Of a stretch of DNA of 64,000 bases, positions 10,474-20,698 are shown in pieces. The notes below the pieces were generated by a model. The model saw nothing but the letters and a program-made list of their open reading frames with translations, was not told the DNA's origin and did not search any database. The translations under genes and the position numbers were made by a program. Source of the stretch: Rapana venosa. Taxonomy: Eukaryota > Mollusca > Gastropoda > Neogastropoda > Muricidae. The stretch is taken from contig CM054157.1 of the NCBI GenBank assembly GCA_028751875.1, positions 347,322 through 411,321 of the forward strand. The letters are read 5' to 3'. How positions within the stretch are numbered: the first letter of the stretch is position 1; every line of letters begins with the position of its first letter.

Positions 10474-11144
10474 CCATGATGTCCTGTTACGTGTAGGGAG
10501 GTTGAAAGTCGTGTTTGTGATCAGTAGGTCATGCTCAACGCAAGTCTAGAGGAGCAGTAGGCCGTTGCTGTTGCAGTTGCCAACTCCATGCTTTCCAATC
10601 ACACCTTCCCACGCGGTACTGTCACAGCCTACTCTCGCATTGAAGTCACCAAGGATGATGAGCTTGTCTGCATTGGGAACAGAAGCAATAACAGCATTCA
10701 AGTCTTCATAAAACTTGTCCTTGATGTCCTCTGGATTTGTCATGGTGGGAGCATAAGCACTGACAAGAGTAGCAAAATTCTTCCCATGAGATAAGGGGAA
10801 TCTCATCGTCATAAGTCTATCATTCATTCCTTTTGGGGTCCAGCCAGCTTGCCAACAAGCGTTGTTCTTACTGCAAAGCCAACTCCAGCCTCACGTCTCT
10901 CTTCAGGCCCACGTCCACTCCAAAAGAAGGTGTAGCCTGTGCCTCGTTCGCATAGTTCGCCCTCGCCTGCTAGCCTGGTCTCACTAAGGGCAGCAATGTC
11001 GATGTTGTATCTGGCGAGTTCACTTGCGATACGTGCGGTTCGTCTCTGGGGTCTTGTGCTCTCGTTCCTGTCGAGAAACGTTCGCACATTCCAACTAGCA
11101 AGGTTCAGACACTGTATCCTATTATTTTTTCTTGATTTTTTCAC
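10474..11144 (-). pseudogene. LINE A endonuclease domain (frameshifted)
   Basis: The frame from 11144 begins with Met-Lys-Lys-Ser-Arg and shows ASWNVRTF and the catalytic SETRL strand. A one-base shift near 10825 moves to a second frame with SAYAPTM and LGDFNARVG, which carries the catalytic Asp and Asn. That frame has a TAG at about 10546 (probably from CAG) and then continues without a shift into the next segment. These are the signatures of APE-type LINE endonucleases, which nick the target DNA for target-primed reverse transcription. Confidence 0.85.
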
Positions 11145-11430
11145 TATGATTCGACCGCATGAGCAGGGTCCCCGCCAGCGGCGGTAAGCTAGCCAGGGTG
11201 ATGTGGAGCAGGCAATGTTTAGGGCACCTTTTCCAGCCCCTTCCTCGTGCTAAGGAGGTGAGCAGTACACTCTGAAGAGGGCTGCTCAGTCGCTCAGACG
11301 GCTGCCGAAACCTACCGCTGCTCCATTCAGTAGGTAGCGACCCTAATAGCCTGAGCCGCCTGTGTGCAGGGTTGCAACTACGACTGCCAGTGTACCCACA
11401 CCTGTCGCTTCGCCGCTTGCCTGTCGCCAC
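11122..11430 (-). other. Leader-region open frame of LINE A
   Basis: A 102-codon frame rich in Arg, Leu, Ser and Pro overlaps the start of the endonuclease frame. It lies in the GC-rich leader that precedes the endonuclease. From memory similar frames recur in copies of such elements, but there is no recognisable domain and it may be only leader sequence. Two further frames at 11478-11672 and 11611-11940 have the same uncertain status. Confidence 0.25.
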
Positions 11431-11930
11431 AGGGCTTTTGATGATGGATGTATGATGAGTTGCGCAATGACTTTGTTTTAAGTGAAGAAGAGTTGCGCAA
11501 CGTCGACCTCACTCTCTCGTCCGAGACCACCTATGTCCAGTGGCAAGAATGACTCAAGACGACTGGTGATGGAATCAGATGCAGTGGATGGCCAAGTTAT
11601 CTTTAGTGCCTCAACTTGCCCTGTGCGCTCCACAGCGCAGTGCTGTAACCGCCTTTCTCTCCGTTGAACCATTTAGGTTTCCTCCGCAGCGTCCGCCGGT
11701 GTCCAGACTTTGCGTACCTGAGGTAGGCAAGCCCTCCTTTCCCAACTGCCATAGTGGCATGCAACTAGACAGTCTTAAGGCAAGTACAGTCAAGTGGAGC
11801 CCATCCCTCTTCTGACTGTTTTTTTGGGTCGGGGTTGGCTCCCCCACATGGAACAGGTAGTACTGGTTTACATGGTTACCAGTAGCAGGAGAAGCACTCT
11901 GACCTGACGCACAGCACCCTGACCTGACGC

Positions 11931-12235
11931 AGAGGAACAACTACAACAGCAACAACAACAGCAACAGGAACAACTACAAAAGCAACAACAACAGCAACAG
12001 GAACAACTACAACAGCAACAACAACAGGAACAACTACAACAGCAAACAACAGCAACAACAACAACAGCAGCAGCAACAACAACAACAGCAACAGGAACCA
12101 CAACAACACAACAGCAACAACAACAGCAACAACAACAGCAACAATGACAACAACAACGATGACAACAACAACGATAACAACAAGAGCAATAGCAACAGCA
12201 ACAACATCAACAACAACAACAACAGCAGCAACAAG
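11931..12235. repeat. CAA/CAG/GGAACAA tandem repeat
   Basis: Units such as CAACAGCAACAGGAACAACT recur, grading to CAA/CGATGA sequence at 12145-12180. On the minus strand the frames read poly-Val/Ala/Cys or poly-Leu. The GGAACAACT motif also ends the tract at 7860 on the other side of LINE A. Confidence 0.9.
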
Positions 12236-12389
12236 AGGCAAGAAAGCAAAGCACACATCACACTACAGGTCATGGGGATGGGTGTTATTTCCCTAAAGCC
12301 TTTCAATAGCTTTTCCTTCAGCCTTGGAGGAGAGACATGTCACGATCTTTGTCACCAAGACTGCATCAACAGCACTTCACTGACAGCCC

Positions 12390-12556
12390 TTTGGAAAGTG
12401 AGTGTGAAAAGCACGTGCGTGAGCAGCCTGACAGGTTGTGTCCCTTTGCCTTTTCCAGCGCCCTCTGTCTCATTGCTATGCATGAGAATCACATACTTCA
12501 GGAACGACAACTCTTCCTTCGCTTTGGCTTCACTCAGCAGGAAACATGATAGACGT

Positions 12557-12560
<4 letters not shown>
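12390..12560 (+). repeat. Short interspersed repeat 'TTTGGAAAG', copy 2
   Basis: Starts TTTGGAAAGTGAGTGTGAAA, then GCGCCCTCTGTCTCATTGC, and ends after GACAACTCTTCC with AGGAAACATGATAGACGT. Copy 4 has the same end (GAGGAAATCATGATAG on the minus strand). A TG array follows immediately. Confidence 0.8.
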
Positions 12561-12561
<1 letters not shown>

Positions 12562-12593
<32 letters not shown>

Positions 12594-12742
12594 CTGGTGT
12601 GTGTGTGTGTGTACGTGTGTGTGTGTGTGTGTGTGTCTGGTGTGTGTGTGTACGTGTGTGTGTGTGTGTGTCTGGTGTGTGTGTGTGTACGTGTGTGTGT
12701 GTGTGTTTGTCTGGTGTGTGTGTTTGTCTGGTGTGTGTGTGT

Positions 12743-12781
<39 letters not shown>

Positions 12782-12868
12782 TGGTGTGTGTGTGTGTGTG
12801 TGTGTGTCTGGTGTGTGTTGTGTACGTGTGTGTGTGTTGTGTGTGTGTATTCGTCTGGTGTGTGTGTG

Positions 12869-12908
<40 letters not shown>

Positions 12909-12985
12909 TGTGTGTCTCTGTCTGTTTTCTGTCTGGTTATTGTGTGTGTGTGTGTTTGTGTGCGAGTGTATGTGTATGTTTGAGG
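12562..12985. repeat. (TG)n minisatellite with TCTGG and TACG interruptions
   Basis: About 420 bp of TG broken at intervals by TCTGGTG or TACGTG. Cys/Val and Thr/His open frames on the two strands are artefacts. Confidence 0.95.
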
Positions 12986-13091
12986 GGGGGACAGACAGAC
13001 ACAGACAGACAGACACAGAAAGACAAACACAGACAGAGAGAACCAGAAACATGGACAGAGAAATAGAGGAGGGAGATAGATAGATAGAGAT

Positions 13092-13140
<49 letters not shown>

Positions 13141-13160
13141 AGAGGGGAGGAGAGAGAGAG

Positions 13161-13204
<44 letters not shown>

Positions 13205-13206
13205 TT

Positions 13207-13245
<39 letters not shown>

Positions 13246-13289
13246 TGAGAGAGAGAGAGGGGAGGAGAGAGAAAAGAGAGAGAGAGATT

Positions 13290-13363
<74 letters not shown>

Positions 13364-13375
13364 AAGAGAGAGAAC
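12986..13375. repeat. CAGA, (GATA)n and (GA)n tract
   Basis: ACAGACAG-rich sequence (12988-13050), GATA repeats (13075-13122), then GA runs broken by single ATTGA or GGGG interruptions. Confidence 0.95.
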
Positions 13376-13773
13376 GGATATACAGACAAACACCAGTCTA
13401 ACAGACAGAAGGAAAGTGCGGTCATGACTAGAATTTCGCAGAGGTTTTTTCTCCATGCACAATGGGTCAGTGGTTTGCTTTGTTTGTGTTTTTTTGTTAC
13501 AAAAGTAAGCAAACGACGCTTGCTAAGAAAAGCTGAGATTCAAAGAAAGCTAGAACAAGGTTTGATTTCATTTTGTAGCCTACTTCTTAACTCAAATGTA
13601 ACTCTGTTTTTTTATTTAATTTATTTTATGTTCTTGATTTAATCGTTAACATTATATCTTTCCTTTGCATCTTCACTCCAATCCCGAGTACTATGTGTTT
13701 GTTCTGCCTGCTCTACATAAAGAAAACCTGTTTGCATAGGAGACGCATATGCACAAGTGTTATTGTCTTTTTG
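13376..13773. other. AT-rich interval, nothing recognised
   Basis: About 400 bp of AT-rich sequence with no ORF of note and no match to the dispersed repeats described here. Confidence 0.5.
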
Positions 13774-13985
13774 TTATTTATTCTTTTATATCGATGATAA
13801 TGGAATAAGCAATCATGTGCTATTTTACATCCAGTCCCTGTGTGTGCGGTTTTGTAAATTTTGACATCTGTTCCCATCGGCACACAATGGTAAAGCGGAA
13901 CAGGATTTACCATGTGCGCAAGATGTTCTGCGTCCGTTCGCACACGGGACCTCGGTTTTATAGTCTCATCCGAAGGACCACTGTG
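13774..13985 (-). mobile_element. SINE family 1, body without head
   Basis: On the minus strand it shows GACTATAAAACCGAGGTCCC, ACATCTTGCGCAC and CATTATCATCGATATAAAAG in the expected order. A TG array starts where the tRNA-like head should be. Confidence 0.82.
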
Positions 13986-14015
13986 TTTTGTGTGTGTGTG
14001 TGGTGTGTGTGTGTG

Positions 14016-14059
<44 letters not shown>

Positions 14060-14108
14060 TGTGTGCGCGCGCTCGCGCGCGCGCGTTTGTGTGTGTGTGT
14101 GTGTGTTG
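13986..14108. repeat. (TG)n with CG-rich core
   Basis: TG repeats with an alternating GCGCGCGCTCGCGCGCGCGCG block at 14065-14086, a strongly alternating purine-pyrimidine tract. Confidence 0.93.
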
Positions 14109-14555
14109 ACTTTTTCTTTCTCGTCTGAATCACTTCTGTTTTCTTCCTACCTTCCTTCCAACTTTTAAGAAACTTCTGTCTTTATCTACTGATTCATTTT
14201 AAAACGTTTTTTTAATATTTTTTTCTTGTTCTTCTTTCTGTTTGTCTTAAGATTTAAAACTACAAATGTATCTTTAATAAAAGATAACATGTCATCGTTG
14301 CTAAACTTACTTCTCCCAGTTTTATTAGAAAGATGTCACAAAAATCCAGTTAAAACTTCATAAGAAATGTATTTCTATGTCAGCCTGAAAAAGCAGCATG
14401 TCCTTCGTAGTGTGTGCTTCTCAGATGCCTCTCTATCAAACTGTTATCAAGGTAACAGTTCTAAGTAAACACCTGAAAGGATCATTATAGCACTCAACAA
14501 CACAGTAGCACAGTACTTTACTGCAGTCTCCAAGGGGGGATAATTTTAAAAATTT
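14109..14555. other. AT-rich interval, nothing recognised
   Basis: About 450 bp. No ORF of note, no RNA gene and no dispersed repeat seen. Confidence 0.5.
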
Positions 14556-14900
14556 ATAAAAAATCCCATAAACGAACAAGTGCAGAAGTTTGAAGAAAAA
14601 AAATTACAAGAACAAAAAAAGAAGAACTGCGAAGAAAAAAAAATTCTGAAGAAAAAAAATTTCCAAAGCAGAAAAAATTGGAAGGGAAAAAGAAGAATGA
14701 AAAGAATAAGAATTGTGAAGCTTTGCAAAGAAAAGAAGAAAAGAAAAATTGTGAAGAGAAAAAATGAAAAAAGAAGCAGAAATTGTGGGAAGAATAAAAA
14801 AAAAAAAGAATTGCAAAGAAGAAGAAGAATTGCAAAAAAGAAGAAAATTTGCAAAAAGAAAAAAAAAGGAGAAAAAAAATGGAAAAGATGTGTGGCATTC
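14556..14900. repeat. A/G-rich low-complexity tract (GAAGAAAAAAA)
   Basis: A degenerate purine tract with recurring GAAGAAAAAAA and AATTGCAAAGAAG words. The plus strand is nearly free of C, and frames on both strands are Lys- or Phe-rich artefacts. Confidence 0.9.
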
Positions 14901-15354
14901 GGGGAGGGATTCAAGACAGGGAAAAGTTTGTAAAATTTAATTGGCGGGGGGAGTCTGTCTGTGGAAAAATTTTTGAAACATAGGAAGCATCTTGTTGTTT
15001 TATTTTGCCCCCAGGAAACAGTAAAGTGCTTGGGAGGGGCGGCAGGGTGCTGGCTATCGTTTGATTGAAAAAAAACTCTTGCAGGTGTTTTTGGAGTTTT
15101 TCTGCATTTTGATGGGAGGGTTAAAAAAGGAATTTTTAGAAATAAAACAAAAACCCCAAGCAAGGTTTTAGCTGATCATTGGTTAAAATTTTTGAGCATT
15201 GCCCTTTTTCTACGAATCTCTAGGGGCAGAGCGACAGGTTTGAAAAGGATGACCACAGACAGTTATTTCAAAATGGGATACCTCCATTTTATTTTCCCCC
15301 CCTTTTTCACTTTTCTTCAGTCCACAACTTTCTGCGCCATCTTTTCTTTCCAAT
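14901..15354. other. Interval without a recognised gene
   Basis: Mixed sequence with several A and C homopolymers. No conserved domain, RNA gene or copy of a dispersed repeat seen. Confidence 0.45.
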
Positions 15355-15500
15355 GTATCAGTTTTTGAAAACATTCTCTGATAATTCCTTTCCATCCATT
15401 CTTTCTGAACTTTCTCGTTTCCATTCTGTTTGCAATTCCTTTCAGTCTATCAACGCCTACAAATTGCTTTACCTTGCGCAAGTACAGATTCCTTAAAAAA
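15355..15500 (+). repeat. Dispersed repeat 'ATTCTC-x-ATTCCTTT', copy 2
   Basis: Shares AAACATTCTCTGATAATTCC, CCTTTCAGTCTATCAACGCC and AAATTGCTTTACCTTGCGCA with copies at 3500 and 18641. A CTGT array follows about 150 bp later. Confidence 0.45.
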
Positions 15501-15647
15501 CCACACCTAAATCATCGGTAATTTGGTTAGTTTGTGATTTATGCTATCTGCTATTTCTACTCTGTATTTCTCTCTTTGATTTTTCTACACTCTGCTTTTG
15601 TCCATTTTTCTGTTTCCTTGATTGTCTCCTTCTTCATTTTTATCTAG

Positions 15648-15648
15648 C

Positions 15649-15745
<97 letters not shown>
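15648..15745. repeat. (CTGT)n then (CT)n microsatellite
   Basis: About 55 bp of near-perfect CTGT followed by about 44 bp of CT. Confidence 0.97.
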
Positions 15746-15747
<2 letters not shown>

Positions 15748-15824
15748 GAGAGTGGGGCGAGCTCCTTTGGATAGAGGCAGTAGAATCTTTTGCTCCATCA
15801 ATTTTCCGTTTAAAACTTAATACA

Positions 15825-16597
15825 TTGAGCACCATGCCGGTTGTTGGATTGCCAACAGCTTTGGAAGTCAGCATAGGTGCCCTGCTACAAGACCATCACC
15901 TCACGTCATGGAAAATCTGTGCAGAAGGTGACAACACGACAGTTGTACTTCGACTGAACACACAACAAACATGGCGAGTCAACAAACGTCTTCCACCTGC
16001 CAGCGATTCCGTAGGAAACCTCCTAGTCAGCTCAACAGAGATAAACGACGCCTAGAAGAGAAAAGGCGGCAGAGGAGAGGAGACAGGGGGAGGAGAACAG
16101 AAAGGAAGAGGGGAGGAGACAGACAGCAACAACAAGGCAAAAAGAAAGTCAGGCAAGTGAATTTTCCCTCTGAAAATTCACACAGTTTATTTATGCCTAC
16201 AGGCTGTCTCACACATCAACAGGCCCCTGTCTCCAAACAACACACCGCTGCAGTGCTGTCTTCTGCACATGAATTCTGCCCTACGCCACGTGATGTCCCC
16301 GTGCTGGATGCAGACCCAATTCCGGATCAGCAGTGTGACATCAGCCTGGCTGACCATGTGTCTACTTCATGCGAGACTACCGGGGACAACGATGGTGACA
16401 GCATTCTATGGAAAGCTGAGGAGACTGGCTACAGTGTAAAGCTTATCAAAGACTATGTAGCAGAGTTAGCAGACAGGTTCCTGCAGAGAAGACTCAGAAA
16501 CACCTCTAGAAATCAGGATTTTTGTCACATGCTTGTTTCTGAGGACAAATTTGATGTTATCTGTGAAAGTGATGATGTGGTGTTTGAGTTCAAGTGA
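15825..16597 (+). CDS. Gag-like ORF of a repeated family, two overlapping frames
   Basis: Two plus-strand frames overlap. The first (15825-16055) starts M-x-x-M-P-V-V-G-L-P and contains TSWKICAEGDNTTVVLRL. The second (15971-16597, 208 codons) starts at an ATGGCG in good context and has RRKPPSQLNRDKRRLEEKRR, then a polar region and an acidic end. A single-base shift near 15965 would join them. The region is homologous to the damaged copy at 645-1110, so it belongs to a repeated family. The WK-x-x-EGD-x-T-VVLRL to PSQ-x-NRD order is, from memory, common in mollusc repeat-encoded ORFs. No catalytic domain is present. A host gene is possible but less likely. Confidence 0.45.
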
Positions 16598-16828
16598 ACA
16601 GAAGATTCTCATGAACAAGCTGATTTTTTTCTGGTTTGTGAAAGGAGACACCAAGCACATGCCTGAGGAGGAATGGAAATTAACTTTAGGCTGCAGCTGT
16701 GGACACCTGCTGATCACGAGAGGTTCAAGACAGGATTGATGCTGGGGCTAGATGTGCTAAAAGTGATCATGGGCGCAGTCAGATTCTTTTTCAGAAAACT
16801 GATTGTGACTCTGATTGCCTGCTTTTGA

Positions 16829-16833
<5 letters not shown>
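16598..16833. other. Interval downstream of the gag-like ORF
   Basis: About 235 bp of mixed sequence before a TG array. It may be the continuation of the gag-like element, but no frame longer than 70 codons is present. Confidence 0.35.
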
Positions 16834-16861
<28 letters not shown>

Positions 16862-16930
16862 TGCGTGCACATGAGTGCGCACATATATATATATATATTA
16901 TATATATATATATATTATATATATATATGT
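16834..16930. repeat. (TG)n and (TA)n microsatellites
   Basis: TG run at 16834-16860, and alternating TA with TTA interruptions at 16882-16929. Confidence 0.95.
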
Positions 16931-17020
16931 TTGCATGTTTTGCGGCCATGCATGGTATGTACATGCGTGCAGGTCTGGGGTACATGCATTGGCAGGGTTT
17001 GTGAGTCTATGTGGTGTATG

Positions 17021-17160
17021 TGATTGAGAGAGAGAGAAAGAGAGAGAGAGAGATAAGAGAGAGAGAAAAGAGGGGAGAGAGAGAGAGAGAGAAGAGAGAG
17101 GGAGAGGGGGAGGGAGAGAGAGAGAGAGGGAGAGGAGGGGAGAGAGAGAGAAAAGAGAGC
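17021..17160. repeat. (GA)n/GGGA tract
   Basis: GA runs with GGG interruptions. Confidence 0.94.
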
Positions 17161-17392
17161 AAGTGTAACGACCGGGACAGCTACTGCAGCCCATGTGTTT
17201 GCAGAACGAAACAGAGCGAGCTGGTCAGCCTACCTGACTAGAGACATGCCTGATATGGACACCACACAGAGCCAGTTATGTCAATGTATGATGTAGCGAA
17301 TTTGATTATGATTATATTGTAATCCCCCCCCCTCCCGTTTCAATGGGCAAACGCTAACAAAATAAACCGTTTAAATCATTGAATTTGTCTGT

Positions 17393-17425
17393 TTGCCTGT
17401 CTGTGTCTCTGTCTGTGTCTGTCTC

Positions 17426-17514
<89 letters not shown>

Positions 17515-17526
17515 CTCCTCTCTTCT
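17393..17526. repeat. (CTGT)n then (CT)n microsatellite
   Basis: CTGT run to 17463, then CT with TCCT interruptions. The 230 bp to its left (17161-17392) hold no recognised feature. Confidence 0.95.
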
Positions 17527-18252
17527 CCTGTTCCCCCGTTGTTCATTTCAACCTCTCCGCCCCGGCTGTGCTCAGAGGTGGCTATGTCACATCATCAGGG
17601 CTCTCAGTCCACATGCAGCCTGCCCCGCTGCCGCTGCCGTGGGGCCACCAGCCAGAGGTGGGGGGGGGGGGGGGGGGGAGGAGGGGCTGCACTGCTGCTG
17701 GGTCACTTGGTGGTGTCCAGTGGTTCCTCTTCTGAACTAACATCCTACTGATGCCCAACGCCAGATTGCGACCTCCACAACGTCCCTCCCCCCACTTTCT
17801 CCCGTGAACCTCCAACTGTGACACAAACTCACCACAGGTACAGAAGTGTTTGGGAAAATCGCCCCACACCACGAGACCAGAGCATCAGGGGCCACCGAAT
17901 CAGAAAGTTGTTTTGTATTTCATGATGATCAGTGGTAATGGGGATGATGTCAGGATGCTTCTCCTGTAGTGTATGCACTTTGAGACTACTTGACAGCGCT
18001 GTACTCCACGCTTACTATCACAATAATCCTTGTGTCAACGGGGCCCCGAAAGATACAGACACCTGCAGTGTTGGCCAGGTCATTTGAGCAACACTCTCAA
18101 ACTCAAACATTTGTAATGTGGATTAAGCTCGACTGTGTGGTCCCAGTCTTCCCACTGAGCCCACAGCACACTCACTTTGGGAAAGGCCGGTCGGATCCCC
18201 CCAAAAAACAAAACAAAACACACACACACACAAAACCACTTTTGAATCTTAT
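17527..18252. other. Interval without a recognised gene; G homopolymer
   Basis: Mixed sequence with a run of about 20 G at 17659-17679, where base calls and length may be unreliable. The short frames are not conserved elsewhere in the window. Confidence 0.45.
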
Positions 18253-18316
18253 GGCATTCGAACCTACGACCTCCCAGTCCGTTACCCAAGATACTAACCA
18301 CTTCGCCAAGGCGGCT
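18253..18316 (-). mobile_element. tRNA-like head of a second SINE type
   Basis: On the minus strand an A-box-like TGGCGAAGTGG (18308-18298) and a B-box-like GGTTCGAATGCC (18264-18253) are separated by about 33 bp, typical of a tRNA-derived RNA polymerase III promoter. The acceptor stem does not close, so I call a SINE head and not a tRNA gene. CA repeats lie on its 3' side. Confidence 0.6.
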
Positions 18317-18354
18317 CTTTCTGAGTCGTCAACTTTAAAATAAGTTGTAATCCT

Positions 18355-18480
18355 TCATGTGAGACTATAAACCGAGGCCCCGTGTGCGAATGCATACAGA
18401 ACATCTTGTGCCCACGTTAAAAACCCTTTCTGTCTTTGGAAGAGCAGGCCATTTCATGACAGTAGGAATGGATGCCATTT
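18355..18480 (+). mobile_element. SINE family 1, body fragment
   Basis: Contains GAGACTATAAACCGAGGCCC, then ACATCTTGTGCCCACGTTAA and GGAAGAGCAGGCCATT. It is truncated at both ends. Confidence 0.78.
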
Positions 18481-18640
18481 TCGTACAACCCCAGGTGTCA
18501 AGTTTACACACCATCCCCGAAGTCGGAATGCAACTGCCTTAACAGGGAATAACAATGGTCAGGTCCTACATGCAAAACCTCGCCATTGGCGAACCTGGGA
18601 GCTCTAGCCGAGGAACGAAAAACAAGCCATTTCTAGACAG

Positions 18641-18790
18641 ACCATTTTCTGAAAGCCTTCTCCAGCAATTCCTTTCATTTTTTCCCTCTGAAATAAATTA
18701 GTGTTTGGCATTTCTTTCACTCTGTCAACGCTTCTTGAAAGACTGGCAAATTGCTTTGTCACACGCGAGTGCGAATTGTATTCAGTAATA
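18641..18790 (+). repeat. Dispersed repeat 'ATTCTC-x-ATTCCTTT', copy 3
   Basis: Contains CCTTCTCCAGCAATTCCTTT, CACTCTGTCAACGCTTCTTG and AAGACTGGCAAATTGC. It is followed by CTGTCTG-rich sequence and then TG. It is the best-preserved of the three copies. Confidence 0.5.
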
Positions 18791-18877
18791 ATGCAAAGCG
18801 TCTGTCTTTGGGTTGGTTTGCTTTTCGGTCTGCTTGTGTGTTTGTACGTCTGTCTGTTTTTCTCTGATTTTTCGATG

Positions 18878-18919
18878 TGTGTGTGTGTGTGTGTGCGCGC
18901 GCGCGTGCGTGTGTGTGTG

Positions 18920-18956
<37 letters not shown>

Positions 18957-19260
18957 AGAGAGAGAGAGAGAAAGGGGGAGAGAGAGAAAAAGGGGGAGAG
19001 GCGAGATGGAGGATGATAGATAGAACAGACACACAGATACACGACACACAGACACAGATAGACAGCAGAAAGACAGATAGATAGGACGGACGACGGGCAG
19101 CCAGGCAGACAGATGTATAGATACATAGATAGATACATAAACAGAACACTAGAGAAGAAGAGAAAGAGGTACAGAGACATACAGAGACATACAGAGACAG
19201 AAGACATGAAGAGAAAATGAGAGAAAGAGAAACAGACACAACCAAAGACAGAGGAGGAGA
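18878..19260. repeat. (TG)n with CG core, (GA)n and GACA tract
   Basis: TG with GCGCGCGCGCGTGCG at 18895-18910, then GA/GGGGGA, then ACAGACAC and ATAGATA-type sequence to 19260. Confidence 0.94.
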
Positions 19261-19286
19261 GACAGATGAAAAAAGTGGTAGAGGTA

Positions 19287-19304
19287 ATGTGAAGGCAATC
19301 CCAT

Positions 19305-19384
<80 letters not shown>

Positions 19385-19411
19385 AAGGCAATCCCATTGC
19401 ATAATTTATAT

Positions 19412-19442
<31 letters not shown>

Positions 19443-19474
19443 TATTATATATATATAATATATATACTCTTCTT
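19287..19474. repeat. (TA)n tract with a duplicated 23-bp word
   Basis: A 23-bp word beginning ATGTGAAGGCAATCCCATTG occurs at 19287-19309 and, identical, at 19380-19402. TA repeats lie between the copies and after the second copy to 19470. Confidence 0.92.
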
Positions 19475-20698
19475 CTTTTCTTTCATCTGCCGCTGGTGCC
19501 TTTCGGCGTCGCGGGGAGACACAGACGTCTGTCTGCAGCAAGGCGGGAGGCTTGATGTAGTGACAGGTCATGGGCTCGCAGGGTGTCAGCCACGGAGTCG
19601 CTCCATCGTCTCCTTGGTCTACCTCTGGCTTTCCAGCCATTGTGTTTGGTGGTGTATGCCCGTAGGGCTGGTTGGTTGGGCGGCATTCTAGTGAGGTGAC
19701 CAAACCACCTGATCCTTTGTTGTTCGATATGGTGGAGAATTGGTGTTAGTCCGACCATGTCTCTGATCACCTCATTCTTGATCTTGTCACGTCTGGTCTT
19801 GTATGACAGCTTTTCCGGGCAGGCACATTTTCACATGTGACCAATTTTCTCTCTAAGGCTTTTGTTAGGGCCCATGTCTGACAACTGGTATGTGAGTGTT
19901 GGAACGAAGTGGCGTTGATGAGTTTTGCCTTGGTGCTCATTGGGATGCTGGAATGAATTATTTTAGAAGGGGGGCGAGTTGGTAACTGACTGCGTTTGCT
20001 TTCTGGCATCTTGTTTCTATCTCTCTATCCAATTTTCCATCTTCAGTGAAGAGGCTGCCAAGGTATTTAATATCTTTGGACTGTTTCAACTGGGTGCCGT
20101 TGATGTTGATTTCCAGCTTTCCTGGATTTCTGCTGACAGACATAACTTCTGTTTTGGTGATACTGATCTTCATGTCATACCTCTCGCAGCTTGTGTTGAG
20201 TTGGTCTGTGTGTTCTTGAAGAGCTGCTTTGTTCGGATTCATCAAGGACTGGTCGTCAGCAAATAATAGTTCGTTCAGGGCCTCAAGATCTGGGTTGGCT
20301 TCCTTTGTAATCTGGTCCATGTAGATCACGAAGAGAAGGGGAGAGAGTACGCAGCCTTGCCTGACCCCTGATGTAACCGGGAACCAGTCGGATGTTCCAC
20401 TGGCTGTTCGGACTACGCTCATACTGTTGGCATAGATTGCTCTGATGTTATCAAGCAACTGCCCCTTCACGTCGTACTGCTCCAGGATCTTCCAGAGCTT
20501 GTCTCTGTTGACTCGGTCGAAAGCTTTTTCTTGATCAACGAATACTGTATGCAGGTCTTGGTTGTATTCGATGGCTCTTTCACACAGCTGTCGGAGTGCG
20601 AAAATGGCATCTGTGCACCCTCTTCCTTTCCGAAAGCCAAACTGGGCGTTGCTCAGTAGGTGTTCTGCTTTGGCTCTTGTGGGCTGTTCCAGAATCTT
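19475..20698 (-). mobile_element. LINE D: 5'-truncated non-LTR retrotransposon
   Basis: A minus-strand LINE fragment with an RT core and C-terminal region and no endonuclease. Its 3' end borders the TA tract at 19470, and its 5' end stops at a second TATACATATATATACATA tract at 20698. The family differs from LINE A. Confidence 0.8.
19483..20698 (-). pseudogene. LINE D reverse transcriptase (frameshifted)
   Basis: From 20698 an open frame shows NAQFGFRKGRGCTD, then motif A (FVDQEKAFDRV), then GVRQGCVLSP (motif B) and LLFADDQSL (motif C), and ends near 19958. A shift near 19960-20010 leads to a second frame, and another near 19768 leads to the C-terminal frame (19770-19483) with RIRWFGHLTRMP and GRPRRRWSDSV. 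The order matches RTE-like LINEs. The endonuclease and RT N-terminus are absent. Confidence 0.82.

Larger units (their letters stand above)
7861..11930 (-). mobile_element. LINE A: APE-type non-LTR retrotransposon, nearly complete
   Basis: A minus-strand retrotransposon with, from 5' (right) to 3' (left), a roughly 780-bp leader, an apurinic-endonuclease domain, a linker, a reverse transcriptase and a C-terminal C2H2 zinc finger. Endonuclease and RT motifs are in the right order and spacing. The coding region is broken by about three frameshifts and two in-frame stops, so this copy is not autonomous. CAA/CAG repeats border both sides, so exact ends are uncertain. Clade: the GVNQGCVLAP and FLFADD motifs and the zinc finger resemble RTE/BovB-like families known from molluscs, but I cannot fix the clade by eye. 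Confidence 0.85.

Noticed and set aside
18253..18316. A possible functional tRNA gene
   Set aside because: A- and B-box-like segments are present, but the acceptor stem does not pair and no proper anticodon loop is visible. A SINE head is more likely.
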